DNA of 21,673 nt from Anaerolineae bacterium (GTDB lineage: Bacteria > Chloroflexota > Anaerolineae > JAFGEY01), in assembly GCA_016929775.1 (NCBI GenBank), contig JAFGIE010000172.1:1-21673 (forward strand). Reading direction: 5' to 3'. The position numbers and the translations under genes are program-made. The notes under the pieces were generated by a model. It ran no database searches. It was not told the origin of the DNA and saw only the letters and a program-made list of their open reading frames with translations. Below are positions 15,389 through 21,673 of this stretch, piece by piece; the first letter of the stretch is position 1; each line of letters starts with the position of its first letter.

Positions 15389-15410
15389 GGCGCGCCGCTC
15401 TCGGCGCGCC
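15389..15410 (-). terminator. GC-only perfect hairpin behind the parvulin gene
   Basis: GGCGCGCCG (15389-15397) and CGGCGCGCC (15402-15410) form a 9-bp perfect stem with a 4-nt loop, starting 3 nt after the TAA stop. No T-run follows on the minus strand, so it may be a 3' stabiliser or a factor-dependent terminator rather than a classical intrinsic one. Confidence 0.4.
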
Positions 15411-15413
15411 CGC

Positions 15414-16433
15414 TTACACCGCGATCAAGATCTGGATGTTGGCCGAGGCCCACAGATCGGACACCCAGTCCCTGAACGTGGCCTCGCGCAGTGCGTGCCA
15501 GGACTCCTCGGTCAGGTCTCTGTCCGGGACGCGCTCCACCACCTGGATGATGTGGTAGCCCATCGCACTCTGTACGACATTGCTGACCTGTCCGACGGGC
15601 AGCGAGAATGCCACATCCTCCACTTCGGGCACGACCAATGTGCCGCGCGGGAAAAAGCCCAGATCGCCGCCGCTCTCCTTGGTGCTCGGGTCGAGCGAGT
15701 GCTCGCGCGCTACCGCCGCGAAATCGGCGCCCGACTCGAGTTCGGAGAGCAGCGCACGTGCGTCCCCTTCGGCGGCGACCAGGATGTGGCGCGCGTGTAC
15801 TTGTTCGGCCTTGGTGGGCACATCCCGTGTGATGTACTCGAACATCTGGGATGAGATCATCATCGAGCGCTGGCGTGTCTGGTACTCCTCGTAGGTCCAG
15901 TCGTTGGCCTGCAGCCACGCATCGAACGCGCTGCGCCCGCCATTCTCCTCGATGTCGCGCTCGATCACGCGCTCGACCTCCTCGGGCGTGACCTCGATCC
16001 CGGCACGCGCCGCCGCCTGCTCGATCAGTACCTGCTCGATCATCACATCCAGCACCTGCCGCCGTCCCTGGATCAGCATCTCTTGCTTTTCCTCATCGGA
16101 CAGGTTGGGGTTCTGCGCGACAAAGGCCGTTTCCCACTCGGCGACCTGCTTCTGATACGCCGCCATGAGAACCGGCTCGCCGTTGACGACGGCGGCGACC
16201 GTCTCCTCCGGTTCGGGGGTCGGCGCCGCAGTCGCGCCCGCGACCGTGGGCGTCGGGGTGGCGCTCGGCTGCGCGGGAGAGAGCGTCTCGGTCGGCGCGA
16301 CGTATGGCTTGGGCGGCGGCACCGTCTCCGCGGGCTGGTTGCATCCCGTCACCCCGATCAGCGCTGCCACGATCAGGAGGCGCCACACTATGCTCCACAC
16401 GACGCGTCTCTCGCTCCACGATTTCGAATCCAT
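15414..16433 (-). CDS. Parvulin-type peptidyl-prolyl isomerase lipoprotein (PrsA/SurA-like foldase)
   Basis: The 339-aa protein has a lipoprotein signal with lipobox VTGC (C31), so the mature form should be lipid-anchored on the outer face of the membrane. A Thr/Pro-rich spacer (32-77) precedes a helical SurA_N-like chaperone region (about 79-205) and one parvulin domain (about 211-302). The parvulin domain has HARHIL (H213, H216), the GGDLGFF motif (255-261) and MGYHIIQV (H294). Such foldases isomerise X-Pro bonds and help exported proteins fold; the Pro-rich surface proteins nearby are possible clients, by inference. ATG 16433 has AAGGAG (16446-16441) at 7 nt, located inside the end of the preceding gene, whose stop is 1 nt away. 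The two genes are therefore coupled. Confidence 0.9.
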   Translation of the reverse strand: MDSKSWSERRVVWSIVWRLLIVAALIGVTGCNQPAETVPPPKPYVAPTETLSPAQPSATPTPTVAGATAAPTPEPEETVAAVVNGEPVLMAAYQKQVAEWETAFVAQNPNLSDEEKQEMLIQGRRQVLDVMIEQVLIEQAAARAGIEVTPEEVERVIERDIEENGGRSAFDAWLQANDWTYEEYQTRQRSMMISSQMFEYITRDVPTKAEQVHARHILVAAEGDARALLSELESGADFAAVAREHSLDPSTKESGGDLGFFPRGTLVVPEVEDVAFSLPVGQVSNVVQSAMGYHIIQVVERVPDRDLTEESWHALREATFRDWVSDLWASANIQILIAV

Positions 16434-16434
16434 G

Positions 16435-18174
16435 CTATCGCTCCTTCTGCTCCATGACTGAGCGGTGATAGGTCCCGAACCACTTGCTGAACTCGGCGTG
16501 CTGCCGCTCGGATTCCTCGTACCTGCGCTTCTCCCGGAAGGCCATCAGGCGTCGAAAGATCTCTTGTTGGACTTGGTCGGGATGCGCGACCGAGTTGAAC
16601 GTGAACGCTGCCTGCTTGGATGCGGTATCGATCGTGACGTCTCCGATGCGCAGGATCCGCGCCAGCCAGTTTGGGCTGTTGAAATCGGTGTTCTGGATCA
16701 CGTCGAACGTTCCTTCTGTGCGGCTCTCCCGACGCAGGTGGAACGGCGATCCCTCGATGTCGATGATGCGCTCGTCGGTGACGATATAGATGTCGTTCCG
16801 CCACCCGTCATAGACCCACAGGTACCAGACCCACGCGCCGAGCGCGACAACCGCCGGGACGGGCACGGTGACCATCAGCGGCAGGCTCCGCAGCAAGCCG
16901 GGCCGAGTCACCGCCAGCGCCAGGAGCCCCAGCGAAACGACCAGCAGCAGCGCCGGCGCCCACGCATCTCGCACCAGGATCAGCCAGTGCTTGCGCCACA
17001 CGATGCGATCGGGCTGCACGACCCGCTGCCGGGGGATAAAGTAGTCGATCGCCTTGAGCAATCCCCTCGGCTCGCGAAAGGCCGCCGGTTCCTCGCCGCT
17101 CTCGAGGGGCATGACCTGCTGGTAGCCGGGCCGTTCCAGCTCGGTCAGCAGCGTGTTGCGGATCCGGCTACGCTCCTCGCCCACACGACGCACGCGCGCC
17201 AGGTCGCGTGCGCGAAACACCTGATCGCGAATCACGTCTGCAGCGATGAGATACGGAAAGGCGATCGTCCCAGCGCCCGCGGTCTTGATCTCGAGCGTCT
17301 CTACCCCAAAGAGCGTGGTCCACAAGCCGTGGTTCCGGGTCGTGATGTCCTGCACCTGGTCGACGGACGCCTCGTGGCGCTCCAGGGGAAAGGGTGGGAC
17401 CAAGACGCGCTCGATGTGGATGATCCGCTTGGAGGTGACGATCAGGTCGTCGTTGCGCCAGTCCTCGTACATCCAAAAGACCCACAGCCCCATGCCGACC
17501 ATGCTGGCGAGCATCAGGCTGATCAGGATCTCGGACGCGAGCGCCTCGGCGACGAGGAGCAGGGCAAGCGCGACGAGGATGCCCAGCAGAAAGAGCATCG
17601 GGACGACGATCGTCCGCGCCAGCGCGAACCAGCTCTTGTGCGCCAGGACGATCGAGATCTCGTCCCAATGCTTGCCGTCGAACTCGCGATTGCTCGCCAG
17701 GATCCGGTCCCTGCCCCAACTGCGCAGGTAGTCGAGGATCGGCCCATGCTCGCAGACCCGGGCAAAGCCATCCGGCTCAAAGGCGACGAGCTCGACGTCG
17801 CTGACCACGTCGACGTTGGCGGAGCGAGGCGTGTCGTTGAGGGGGGCCAATTCGCCGAAAAAGTCACCATCGGTGTGGTAGTTGAGGAGACGCGGCAACC
17901 CGTCCGCCTGTTTGTCCCACACCCGGACCTGTCCGCTGACGATCACATAGAACGTCTTGTCCGTGTCGCCCTTGCGGATCACCAGGTCGCCCGCCAGATA
18001 GCGGACGATGCGCGCGCTCTCTGCGAGGTAGGCGACTTCTTCGGTGGTCAGCGAGTCGAACAGGCCGATGCTGCGGAGCTTGGCTGTGATGTCGGCGAGT
18101 TGCTTCAGTCTCTCCGCGGGCAGTCGCCGGTAACGGCCCATGTTCTTGATTTCGTCGAGCAACTGACCCGCCAT
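16435..18174 (-). CDS. cNMP-binding domain fused to two membrane/bacterial-PH modules
   Basis: This protein is about 579 aa from ATG 18174. The N-terminus is a CAP-type cyclic-nucleotide-binding domain (about 30-150) with the phosphate-binding cassette FGELAPLNDTPRSA (106-119), whose Arg117-Ser118 fit a functional pocket. Two copies of a module follow, each with a pair of membrane helices and a bacterial PH-like domain. The repeat is obvious from WMYEDWRNDDLIVTSKRIIHIE (about 235-256) and WVYDGWRNDIYIVTDERIIDIE (about 453-474). The C-terminus is a charged helix. The domain set suggests a membrane sensor that couples cNMP binding to a membrane or envelope process; the output is unknown. TTG 18204 and GTG 18195 are alternative starts. 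Only a G-run precedes ATG 18174, so the start is uncertain. It is coupled to the parvulin gene. Confidence 0.85.
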   Translation of the reverse strand: MAGQLLDEIKNMGRYRRLPAERLKQLADITAKLRSIGLFDSLTTEEVAYLAESARIVRYLAGDLVIRKGDTDKTFYVIVSGQVRVWDKQADGLPRLLNYHTDGDFFGELAPLNDTPRSANVDVVSDVELVAFEPDGFARVCEHGPILDYLRSWGRDRILASNREFDGKHWDEISIVLAHKSWFALARTIVVPMLFLLGILVALALLLVAEALASEILISLMLASMVGMGLWVFWMYEDWRNDDLIVTSKRIIHIERVLVPPFPLERHEASVDQVQDITTRNHGLWTTLFGVETLEIKTAGAGTIAFPYLIAADVIRDQVFRARDLARVRRVGEERSRIRNTLLTELERPGYQQVMPLESGEEPAAFREPRGLLKAIDYFIPRQRVVQPDRIVWRKHWLILVRDAWAPALLLVVSLGLLALAVTRPGLLRSLPLMVTVPVPAVVALGAWVWYLWVYDGWRNDIYIVTDERIIDIEGSPFHLRRESRTEGTFDVIQNTDFNSPNWLARILRIGDVTIDTASKQAAFTFNSVAHPDQVQQEIFRRLMAFREKRRYEESERQHAEFSKWFGTYHRSVMEQKER

Positions 18175-18222
18175 TGCCCCCCCAATGCCGTCCACGCCCA
18201 GCAACGGATTGCCCGTACTCTT

Positions 18223-18252
18223 ATTCTATCACAGTTGCTCTAGGGGTGTCAA
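18223..18252 (-). promoter_or_regulatory. Sigma-70-type promoter of the cNMP/PH-parvulin unit
   Basis: On the minus strand TTGACA (18252-18247, exact consensus) and TAGAAT (18228-18223) are 18 nt apart. The -35 box begins 2 nt after the RNase J stop codon. The start near 18216 favours the ATG at 18174 over the TTG at 18204, which would leave only about 12 nt of leader. Confidence 0.7.
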
Positions 18253-18254
18253 TT

Positions 18255-19934
18255 TTATGAAAAGTAACTGCGGGTCAGGACCGGGATCACCATGGGCCGG
18301 CGCTGGGTTTGGGCATAGATGTACTCCTCTAGCTGCTCGCGCAGCCGCTGCTCGACGTCCGATTCCTGGGACAGCGGCCCTTTCTCGAGCGCATCGAGGG
18401 CCTGGTCCGAGATCCCGGAGAGGAGGTCGCCGGACTCGGGTGCAAAGACGAACCCGCGCGTCACGATCTGTGGCGGCGCGCCCAGGTGGTGGTCGCGGGT
18501 CAGGGGGACGACGACGATCACAAAGCCGTCACTCGCGAGGTGATCGCGCTCTCGAAGTAGGATCGGGCCCACGTCGCCGACCCCGGCGCCGTCGACAAAG
18601 ACGTACCCGCCCGGGATGCGCTCGCCGATCGTCGCCCCATCCGCTGTGAACTCGAGGATGGTGCCGTTCTCGACGACGAGCACGTTCTCGTGCGGCATGT
18701 CCAGTTCGTACGCCAGCCGGGCGTGCGCGTGCAGGTGCCGCAGTTCGCCGTGGATCGGCACCAGGAACCTGGGACGGATCAGGTTGATCAGCAGCTTTTG
18801 CTCTTCCTGGCTCGCGTGCCCCGAGACGTGCACCGGCGCGATGCGATCGTACACCACGTTGGCTCCGCGCTGGTAGAGGCGGTTGATCGTCCGGTGAACC
18901 ATCTCTTCGTTGCCGGGGATGATCTGGGCGGACATGATCACCGTGTCGCCCTCGCGCACCTGGATCTGCCGGTGGCGCTGCGTCGCCATGCGCGCCAGCG
19001 CGGCAGAGGGCTCTCCCTGCGTCCCTGTCGCCAGGATCACGATCTGGTCCGCCGGCAGACGCTGCGCCTCTTCGAGGGTGATCAATACGCCAGGGGGCAC
19101 GTGCATGTACCCCAGCTTGCGCGCGATCGACACGTTGTCGATCATTGTCCGGCCCGCGATCGCGACCTTGCGCCCGTAGCGCTGTGCGGCATAGATGACC
19201 TGCTGGATCCGCGAGATCAGCGAAGCAAACGTGCCGACGATGATTCGCTCTGCCGCTTGCTGGAAGACTTGGTCAAAGGCTGCCGCTACGGTCTGCTCGG
19301 AGGGGGTGAACCCCGGAGACTCGGCGTTGGTGCTATCGGCGAGCAGGGCGAGCACGCCGCGCCCGCCGTACTGCGCCAGGCGCGCAAAGTCGGTCGGCTG
19401 ACCGTCGACGGGGGTGTGGTCGAACTTGTAGTCGCCCGAGTGCACCACGAGGCCGACCGGCGTATCGATCGCCAGTCCGACGCCGTCTGGGATGCTGTGT
19501 GTGACCTGGTAGAACTCGATCTGGAAGGGGCCGATCGTGCGCTGATCGCCGCCGCGGATCGTCTCAAAGGTCACGTGCTCCAGGAGGTGATGGCGGCGCA
19601 GCTTGATCTCTGCCAGACCACGCGTCAGTTGCGTGGCATAGATCGGGGCGTCGATCTCTTCCATGAGATAGCCGAGTGCGCCGATGTGATCCTCGTGCCC
19701 GTGCGTCAGGATCACCGCCTTGATCTGGTCCTTCTTGTCGAGCAGGTACCCGAAATCGGGGATCACCAGGTCGATGCCCAGCATGTCGCTCTCGGGGAAC
19801 ATCAGACCCGCGTCGATCACGACGATCTGGCGGTCGTACTCGACCACCATCATGTTCTTGCCGACCTCGCCCAGTCCGCCGAGGGGCACGATGCGAAGCC
19901 GCTGCCTGTCTGTGGGTTGTACTATGGTGCGCAA
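18255..19934 (-). CDS. rnj: Ribonuclease J
   Basis: The 559-aa length matches RNase J (about 555). The beta-lactamase-like core starts with [22 protein letters not shown] and contains the metal motif HGHEDHIGA (H78, H80, D82, H83). It is followed by the beta-CASP region ([24 protein letters not shown]) and the late VSGHASQEE and PVHGELRHL motifs. The C-terminal dimerisation domain ends in SYFS. The enzyme works as a 5'-exo- and endonuclease in mRNA decay and rRNA maturation, with two metal ions. The reading frame is open far upstream, but there it is the shadow of trmD. I place the start at TTG 19934, the last start-like codon before the conserved region, with GGAGGGG (19952-19946) upstream. 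This overlaps the trmD end by 13 nt, so coupling is likely. Confidence 0.93.
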   Translation of the reverse strand: MRTIVQPTDRQRLRIVPLGGLGEVGKNMMVVEYDRQIVVIDAGLMFPESDMLGIDLVIPDFGYLLDKKDQIKAVILTHGHEDHIGALGYLMEEIDAPIYATQLTRGLAEIKLRRHHLLEHVTFETIRGGDQRTIGPFQIEFYQVTHSIPDGVGLAIDTPVGLVVHSGDYKFDHTPVDGQPTDFARLAQYGGRGVLALLADSTNAESPGFTPSEQTVAAAFDQVFQQAAERIIVGTFASLISRIQQVIYAAQRYGRKVAIAGRTMIDNVSIARKLGYMHVPPGVLITLEEAQRLPADQIVILATGTQGEPSAALARMATQRHRQIQVREGDTVIMSAQIIPGNEEMVHRTINRLYQRGANVVYDRIAPVHVSGHASQEEQKLLINLIRPRFLVPIHGELRHLHAHARLAYELDMPHENVLVVENGTILEFTADGATIGERIPGGYVFVDGAGVGDVGPILLRERDHLASDGFVIVVVPLTRDHHLGAPPQIVTRGFVFAPESGDLLSGISDQALDALEKGPLSQESDVEQRLREQLEEYIYAQTQRRPMVIPVLTRSYFS

Positions 19935-20722
19935 GGGTTGTCTGTCCCCTCCGGTGTGTTCGTATCGTCCGTCGTCTCTTCCCGTTCCTGGACCAACGCA
20001 TCCAGGAAGGCGCGATCGGATGCACTGAGCTGTGCGTCCTCCAGCAGATCTGGGCGGCGCGCGTACGTCCGTCGCAGGGACATTTCCCGCCGCCAGCGGG
20101 CTTGCAAGGCGTGGTGCCCGGAGAGCAGGACCTCGGGAATGCCCCAGCCCCTGAAAGCGGCGGGGCGCGTGTAGTGCGGGTGCTCCAGCAGACCGTCGGC
20201 GTGCGAGTCCTTGAGCGGCGCGCCCGGATCGCCCAGCACGCCGGGCAGCAGGCGGATCACGGCATCGGCGATCACCATCGCCGCCAGTTCGCCGCCCGAG
20301 AGGACATAGTCGCCGATGCTGACCTCGTCGGTCACCAGGTGTTCGCGGACTCGCTCGTCGATGCCCTCGTAGCGCCCACAGATCATCGCCAGGCGCTCGT
20401 GCGCTGCGAGCGCGCGCGCGACGTGCTGTGTAAAGCGCCGTCCCTGCGGGGTGAGCAGGATCACGGGGCAGGGGGCGGGATCGCCCGGCGCCATGCCGAG
20501 CACGTCCTCCACGGCGGCAAAGACCGGCTCTGGTTTCATGACCATGCCCCCTCCGCCGCCGTAGGGCGTATCGTCGCACTGCCGGTGCTTGCCGGGCGCC
20601 CAGTCGCGGATGTCGTGGATGGCGATCGAAACCAGGCGCGCTTCGAGGGCGCGCCGGATGATGCTGTCGTCAAAGGGGCCGACGAACATGCCCGGGAACA
20701 GGGTAAAGATGTCGATCTGCAT
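19922..20722 (-). CDS. trmD: tRNA (guanine-37-N1)-methyltransferase (TrmD)
   Basis: TrmD uses SAM to methylate G37 next to the anticodon, which prevents +1 frameshifts. The chosen ATG at 20722 gives 266 aa and starts with the family opening [13 protein letters not shown]. The knotted SPOUT fold motifs are all present: [49 protein letters not shown] and [31 protein letters not shown] at 20767 would add 15 residues that do not fit the family. The last about 30 residues (after [11 protein letters not shown]) are a variable acidic tail. trmD commonly lies in an rpsP-rimM-trmD-rplS operon; here it heads a pair with RNase J instead, and none of those partners is present. Together with MiaA this gives two position-37 tRNA modifiers in the window. 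Confidence 0.96.
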   Translation of the reverse strand: MQIDIFTLFPGMFVGPFDDSIIRRALEARLVSIAIHDIRDWAPGKHRQCDDTPYGGGGGMVMKPEPVFAAVEDVLGMAPGDPAPCPVILLTPQGRRFTQHVARALAAHERLAMICGRYEGIDERVREHLVTDEVSIGDYVLSGGELAAMVIADAVIRLLPGVLGDPGAPLKDSHADGLLEHPHYTRPAAFRGWGIPEVLLSGHHALQARWRREMSLRRTYARRPDLLEDAQLSASDRAFLDALVQEREETTDDTNTPEGTDNPCAP

Positions 20723-20757
20723 GTGGTGTTGCTCGAGTCGCGATCTGAAACGCTGGC

Positions 20758-20786
20758 ATTGTACCACAAGGTTGTGCGATCTACAA
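20758..20786 (-). promoter_or_regulatory. Promoter of trmD-RNase J
   Basis: On the minus strand TTGTAG (20786-20781) and TACAAT (20763-20758) are 17 nt apart, with TGG before the -10 (extended -10). The leader would be about 28 nt. The SD before trmD is weak. Confidence 0.6.
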
Positions 20787-20825
20787 AGGATGTCAGGTCG
20801 GGTGTGAACCTTTTGCAGCGCCTTC

Positions 20826-20854
20826 TTGTCGTGAGCAAGCCGACCTATTATAAT
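20826..20854 (+). promoter_or_regulatory. Promoter reading toward the transposase
   Basis: TTGTCG (20826-20831) and TATAAT (20849-20854) are 17 nt apart. It is divergent from the trmD promoter, with 39 bp between the two -35 boxes. The leader of about 112 nt includes an inverted repeat (20889-20898 with 20924-20931, two bases bulged) and the palindrome GCGCATGCGC. Confidence 0.6.
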
Positions 20855-20972
20855 GTACTCGGCCTAGCGGCGTGCATGATCCTGGCTCGATCCCCCGCGC
20901 ATGCGCCGCTGCGTCGACTCCAAGCGGGATCTGCTCATGGGCCGGGTGCCCAAAGGATTGAGGTGGTATAGA

Positions 20973-21482
20973 ATGGCATTCTGGCGGCTTTGCTATCACC
21001 TGGTGTGGGCGACCAAGAACCGGGCGCCTCTGATCCAGCCCGAGGTCGAGCCTCGGCTGTATGGCTACATCGTGAACAAGGCCGCCGAGTTGGGGGTCTA
21101 TGTCCACGCGATCAATGGGTGGACCGACCACGTGCACCTTGTCGTCTCGATCCCGCCCAAGCACGCGGTAGCTGATGTGGTCAGACGCCTCAAGGGAGCC
21201 AGCGCGCACGATCTGAACCACGGCGCTGCCCTCCCGTACGCCTTTGCCTGGCAACGGGGGTATGGGGCGCTGAGCCTGGGAGAGCGGCAACGCCCGATTG
21301 CCGAGGCGTACGTGGCCAACCAGAAACGGCACCACGACCAGCGGACGACCAACCCCTGGCTCGAACACGACGAGGCGATCGACGAGGGACCACCCGAGAC
21401 GGGCATCGCGCCCGGTCCGCTTCCCGGGATCGTGCGGGAGGGTGGGACTGCATATGACGATCGGGGTGAGCTGCCGTTCTAG
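20973..21482 (+). CDS. HUH single-strand (Y1/IS200-like) transposase, probably of the REP-associated type
   Basis: This 169-aa protein is a complete Y1 transposase. It starts with WRLCYHLVWATKNRAPL, the typical opening strand of the family. The HUH metal motif is in WTDHVHLVV (H53, H55), and the nucleophile is probably Tyr113 in YVANQKRHH. A 48-residue tail after the HH is less conserved. Y1 enzymes cut and join single-stranded DNA at hairpin-marked ends. There is no tnpB. The array of short hairpins directly behind the gene suggests a REP-associated (RAYT-like) role rather than a classical IS200. ATG 20973 has GAGGTG (20960-20965) at 7 nt. The frame is open upstream to 20901, but that part has no family match. 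The frame is intact, so activity is possible. Confidence 0.88.
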   Translation: MAFWRLCYHLVWATKNRAPLIQPEVEPRLYGYIVNKAAELGVYVHAINGWTDHVHLVVSIPPKHAVADVVRRLKGASAHDLNHGAALPYAFAWQRGYGALSLGERQRPIAEAYVANQKRHHDQRTTNPWLEHDEAIDEGPPETGIAPGPLPGIVREGGTAYDDRGELPF

Positions 21483-21484
21483 GA

Positions 21485-21566
21485 GCACGGGAATGAATGC
21501 CCGTGCGGATAGGGGAAACGTGTTGAAACACGTTGGCGCACATCGCCGAACCCGTTTGAACGGGTT
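21485..21566 (+). repeat. Array of three TGAA-type hairpins behind the transposase
   Basis: Hairpin 1: GCACGGGAA (21485-21493), TGAA loop, TGCCCGTGC (21498-21506), one mismatch. Hairpin 2: AACGTGT (21517-21523), TGAA loop, ACACGTT (21528-21534), perfect. Hairpin 3: AACCCGT (21549-21555) with ACGGGTT (21560-21566), loop TTGA. The stems differ in sequence but share the small loop. The array begins 3 nt after the transposase stop. This is the layout expected for ends or substrates of a Y1 transposase. Confidence 0.75.
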
Positions 21567-21648
21567 TTGCGGTGGGAGACGATGGATTATGCAGGTGTAG
21601 TAATTAGTTCGGTAATAATCCTACGTACCTTAACAGTTGAGGCGAATC

Positions 21649-21673
21649 ATGGCTGAATTGGTCCAGATAATCA
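21649..21673 (+). CDS. Possible start of a CDS cut by the window end
   Basis: ATG at 21649 opens a frame reading MAELVQII to the window edge. TTGAGG (21637-21642) lies 6 nt upstream as a possible SD. Only eight codons are visible, so no function can be given and the call is tentative. The DNA from about 21583 is clearly more AT-rich than the rest. Confidence 0.3.

Larger units (their letters stand above)
15114..15413. other. Gene-free 300-bp stretch between two minus-strand units
   Basis: It holds the promoter and roughly 127-nt leader of the Thr/Pro-rich gene (15114-15276) and a perfect GC hairpin directly behind the parvulin gene (15389-15410). No ORF with plausible start and codon pattern was found in the remainder. 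Confidence 0.6.

Noticed and set aside
16465..18243. Long plus-strand open frame opposite the cNMP/PH gene
   Set aside because: The product is rich in Asp/Gln/His/Arg with no domain pattern; the minus strand encodes recognisable domains over the same range.
18690..20174. Long plus-strand open frame opposite RNase J and trmD
   Set aside because: Antisense shadow with no motifs; both minus-strand genes are unmistakable.
19935..20579. Upstream extension of the RNase J frame
   Set aside because: This stretch is trmD read in another frame; its composition is Arg/Gly-rich and RNase J similarity starts only after 19934.

Overview
The window looks like a chromosomal segment of a high-GC member of the Chloroflexota, probably Anaerolineae or a relative. 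The clues are long Thr/Pro-rich linkers behind single membrane anchors, a secreted subtilase that reaches a YLPL-type C-terminus, parvulin lipoproteins, cyclic-nucleotide/bacterial-PH membrane proteins, CvpA next to MutS2, and RNase J beside TrmD. The taxonomic call is an inference from gene style; no rRNA or tRNA gene was seen. Most of the window is housekeeping or cell-envelope chromosome rather than a mobile island.

Layout. On the plus strand, miaA (tRNA modification) overlaps a large secreted KP-43-like serine protease. Facing it on the minus strand is a coupled pair: a small Ser/Arg-repeat protein and a zinc-ribbon TPR protein. Upstream of these, also on the minus strand, is a PrsW-family membrane protease. 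It is divergent from a plus-strand block: cvpA, mutS2, a small Pro-rich membrane protein and a GT39-type glycosyltransferase. A perfect consensus promoter then drives a leader of about 170 nt, containing a strong intrinsic terminator, into a gene for a protein with three S1 domains. The rest is mostly minus strand: a winged-helix protein behind a Thr/Pro-rich membrane protein, a cNMP-binding tandem bacterial-PH membrane protein coupled to a parvulin lipoprotein, and trmD overlapping the RNase J gene. At the right end, divergent from trmD, lies a single-domain HUH (Y1) transposase followed by three TGAA-type hairpins. GC content then drops sharply.

How the genes fit together. Two themes recur: RNA maturation and translation quality control (MiaA, TrmD, RNase J, MutS2-Smr, the S1 protein), and envelope or secretion functions (subtilase, PrsW, CvpA, GT39, parvulin lipoprotein, bPH protein). 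Good sigma-70-type promoters can be placed before most transcription units, several with an extended -10.

The most unusual signals are non-coding. (1) A 125-bp structured element (7326-7450) has 12-bp perfect terminal inverted repeats and two internal hairpins, and fits between the divergent prsW and cvpA promoters. (2) A short hairpin followed by an identical 11-nt tail occurs inside that element and again before miaA, each time 32-33 nt upstream of a -35 box. (3) Intrinsic terminators lie directly in front of the S1 gene and of mutS2, suggesting attenuation or small RNAs. (4) There is an array of TGAA-loop hairpins behind the transposase. I found no CRISPR array, prophage, or clear defence or biosynthetic island.
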